64,000 nucleotides of DNA, from NCBI RefSeq assembly GCF_003813775.1, contig NZ_RPDH01000001.1, positions 1,674,001 to 1,738,000 on the forward strand, written 5' to 3'. Under the pieces are notes generated by a model. The model searched no databases. It saw only the letters and a list, made by a program, of their open reading frames with translations, and was not told where the DNA came from. Origin of the DNA: Chitinophaga lutea. GTDB lineage: Bacteria > Bacteroidota > Bacteroidia > Chitinophagales > Chitinophagaceae. Shown one piece after another: positions 62,876 to 64,000 of the stretch (position 1 is the stretch's first letter; every line of letters begins with the position of its first letter). A program made the position numbers and the translations under genes.

Positions 62876-63580
62876 TCAAAAACCCAGACTTTTCTTGTGC
62901 TGCTTGTCGAATTTCTCCTGGTTGAACTTGTACAGTTTTGCGGGCCGGTGGCGCACTTCCTGCTCTTCTTCGTTGAGGTCTATCAGGTAGTCCATCGCAA
63001 AAAACTTCTTCCGGAAATTGCGCCGGTCGAGCTTCACATCGAGGATGGCCTCGTAGAGGTTCTGCAGTTCGCGTAAAGAGAATTTTTTCGGCAGCAGGTT
63101 GAACCCTACCGGCTGTTCGATCACCTTGTGCTGCAGCCGCTCCAGGCAGGTGCCGAGTATCTCCTTGTGGTCGAAGGCCATCTGCCGGATGTCTTTCACC
63201 GCGTGCCAGTGCAGCTCGTTGGAGTGGGTTTTCAATTCCACATGCTGGATGTTCACCAGCGAATAATAGGCGATGGTGATCACGCGGCCGGCGGGATGGC
63301 GGTTGATGCCGCCGAAGGCCTGCACCTGTTCCATATACACGCCGTCGAGGCCGGTACGCTCGCGGAGCACGCGGTAGGCGGCGGTTTCGATGTCTTCGTC
63401 GGGATGCATGATATCGCCGAGCAGCGACCATTTGCCTTTGAATTCTTTGAGATCGGATTCTATGAGCAGTACTTTCAGTTCGTTTTCATCAAAGCCGAAT
63501 ATCACACAGTCGACCGATATCGCTGCTTTAAAATAATCCTGGATCTCGATGAGATGGGTGTTAATGTTTTTGGTGTACAT
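62876..63580 (-). CDS. Nudix-related transcriptional regulator (NrtR/AraR-like)
   Basis: 234 residues: a Nudix-fold domain (1-150) followed by a C-terminal winged helix (about 155-225: FSLRELQNLYEAILDVKLDRRNFRKKFF). The Nudix box is degenerate. In the segment starting at G55, D61 replaces the first Glu and VLRER (71-75) replaces REUxEE, so hydrolysis is unlikely and effector sensing is expected. In Bacteroidota such proteins control sugar or NAD metabolism operons. Lies 33 nt after the amidohydrolase gene on the same strand. Confidence 0.87.
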   Translation of the reverse strand: MYTKNINTHLIEIQDYFKAAISVDCVIFGFDENELKVLLIESDLKEFKGKWSLLGDIMHPDEDIETAAYRVLRERTGLDGVYMEQVQAFGGINRHPAGRVITIAYYSLVNIQHVELKTHSNELHWHAVKDIRQMAFDHKEILGTCLERLQHKVIEQPVGFNLLPKKFSLRELQNLYEAILDVKLDRRNFRKKFFAMDYLIDLNEEEQEVRHRPAKLYKFNQEKFDKQHKKSLGF

Positions 63581-63613
63581 ATTACATAATCGTGGAACGT
63601 CAATAAATACGGA

Positions 63614-64000
63614 CTATTTTAATGAGTAGCGTGCCTTTCCGTAAATATAAGCAGCTAAAATTTGAATTGCGGGAATTTTCTCTTCGGGAACGGTCATCAG
63701 GTCGTCGCTGGTAATGACGAAGTCGGCGGTCTTCCCGGGCTCGAGGCTGCCTTTTTTATCTTCTTCAAAAGCGGCGCGGGCGGGCCAGATGGTCATGCCC
63801 CGCAGGGCGTCTTCGCGGCTCAGGGCGTTCTCCGGCTGGAAGCCGCCTTTGGGGTAACCGCTGGTGTCTTTCCGCGCAACGGCCGCATAAAAGGTATACA
63901 GGGGATTGATGTTCTCTACGGGGAAGTCGGTGCCGAGAGGTATCCAGCCGTTCTGGTCCAGCAGGCGGCGGAAGGCATAGGCGTATTTCACGCGCTGCGC
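63614..64000 (-). CDS. amidohydrolase (YtcJ-like), 5' end beyond the window
   Basis: C-terminal about 128 residues of a metal-dependent amidohydrolase family 3 enzyme. The frame is still open at the right edge. Visible: LGTDFPVE with the metal-binding Asp, NPLYTFYAAVARKD, ALSREDALRGMTIWPARAAFEEDKKGSLEPGKTADFVI, the last a typical end-of-barrel/beta-sandwich return of these enzymes. Substrate unknown. Upstream of, and possibly co-transcribed with, the Nudix-type regulator. Confidence 0.88.
   Translation of the reverse strand, partial: AQRVKYAYAFRRLLDQNGWIPLGTDFPVENINPLYTFYAAVARKDTSGYPKGGFQPENALSREDALRGMTIWPARAAFEEDKKGSLEPGKTADFVITSDDLMTVPEEKIPAIQILAAYIYGKARYSLK

Overview
The window looks like a chromosomal segment of a Bacteroidota bacterium, most likely a Chitinophaga-like member of the Chitinophagaceae. 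The evidence is a type IX secretion (T9SS) C-terminal sorting domain, Bacteroidota-type promoter boxes (TAnnTTTG), weak or absent Shine-Dalgarno sites, DUF3857/transglutaminase proteins, an SLBB/Wzz/Wzx/Wzy exopolysaccharide locus and a Wzi/RemB-like outer-membrane protein. The flanks are visibly GC-richer than the exopolysaccharide genes. No rRNA, tRNA, CRISPR array or intact insertion sequence was seen.

Layout. 1-3.5 kb: D-galactonate catabolism (dgoD cut by the left edge, a galactonate-type MFS transporter, dgoK). 3.5-4.2 kb: gene-free block with 133-bp tandem repeats. 4.2-10.3 kb: a small secreted protein, an ArsR regulator with an NTF2-like partner, a DUF1905/YdeI protein, a large secreted protein with three SGNH hydrolase repeats and a T9SS tail, and idi. 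10.7-38.3 kb: an ECF sigma factor, then a long rightward exopolysaccharide locus. 38.4-45.9 kb: a Wzi/RemB-like porin, an ABC-F ATPase, a NagX-type membrane acetyltransferase, and gmd-fcl for GDP-L-fucose. 46-49.5 kb: a leftward operon of a basic unknown protein, an AAA ATPase and RtcB RNA ligase. 49.7-56.6 kb: DinB-like protein, a small-ORF/terminator cluster, two DUF3857 proteins, 76/77-bp tandem repeats, and a PA0069-type radical SAM protein. 56.7-64 kb: a membrane-anchored MutS relative, icmF, a repeat-rich gap, a degenerate-Nudix regulator and the end of an amidohydrolase.

The exopolysaccharide locus is the most coherent system. It holds the export and chain-length proteins, a flippase, a polymerase, four glycosyltransferases and what looks like a complete WbpA/B/E/D/I-type route to UDP-ManNAc(3NAc)A. 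An asparagine-synthase-like enzyme may amidate the resulting uronic acid. A second DegT/epimerase set, and a translationally coupled run of epimerase, metallophosphoesterase, ATP-grasp ligase and C-methyltransferase-like protein, suggest an unusual decorated sugar. The first nucleotide-sugar dehydrogenase copy is GC-rich and frameshifted. A close intact paralogue lies in the AT-richer part, which suggests cassette replacement. No initiating polyprenyl-phosphate sugar transferase or tyrosine kinase is present.

Most unusual items: the RtcB/AAA/basic-protein operon with 65-nt repeats between its first two genes; the metallophosphoesterase/ATP-grasp/methyltransferase cassette; the triplicated SGNH protein; several unrelated intergenic repeat arrays; and small ORFs framed by terminators.
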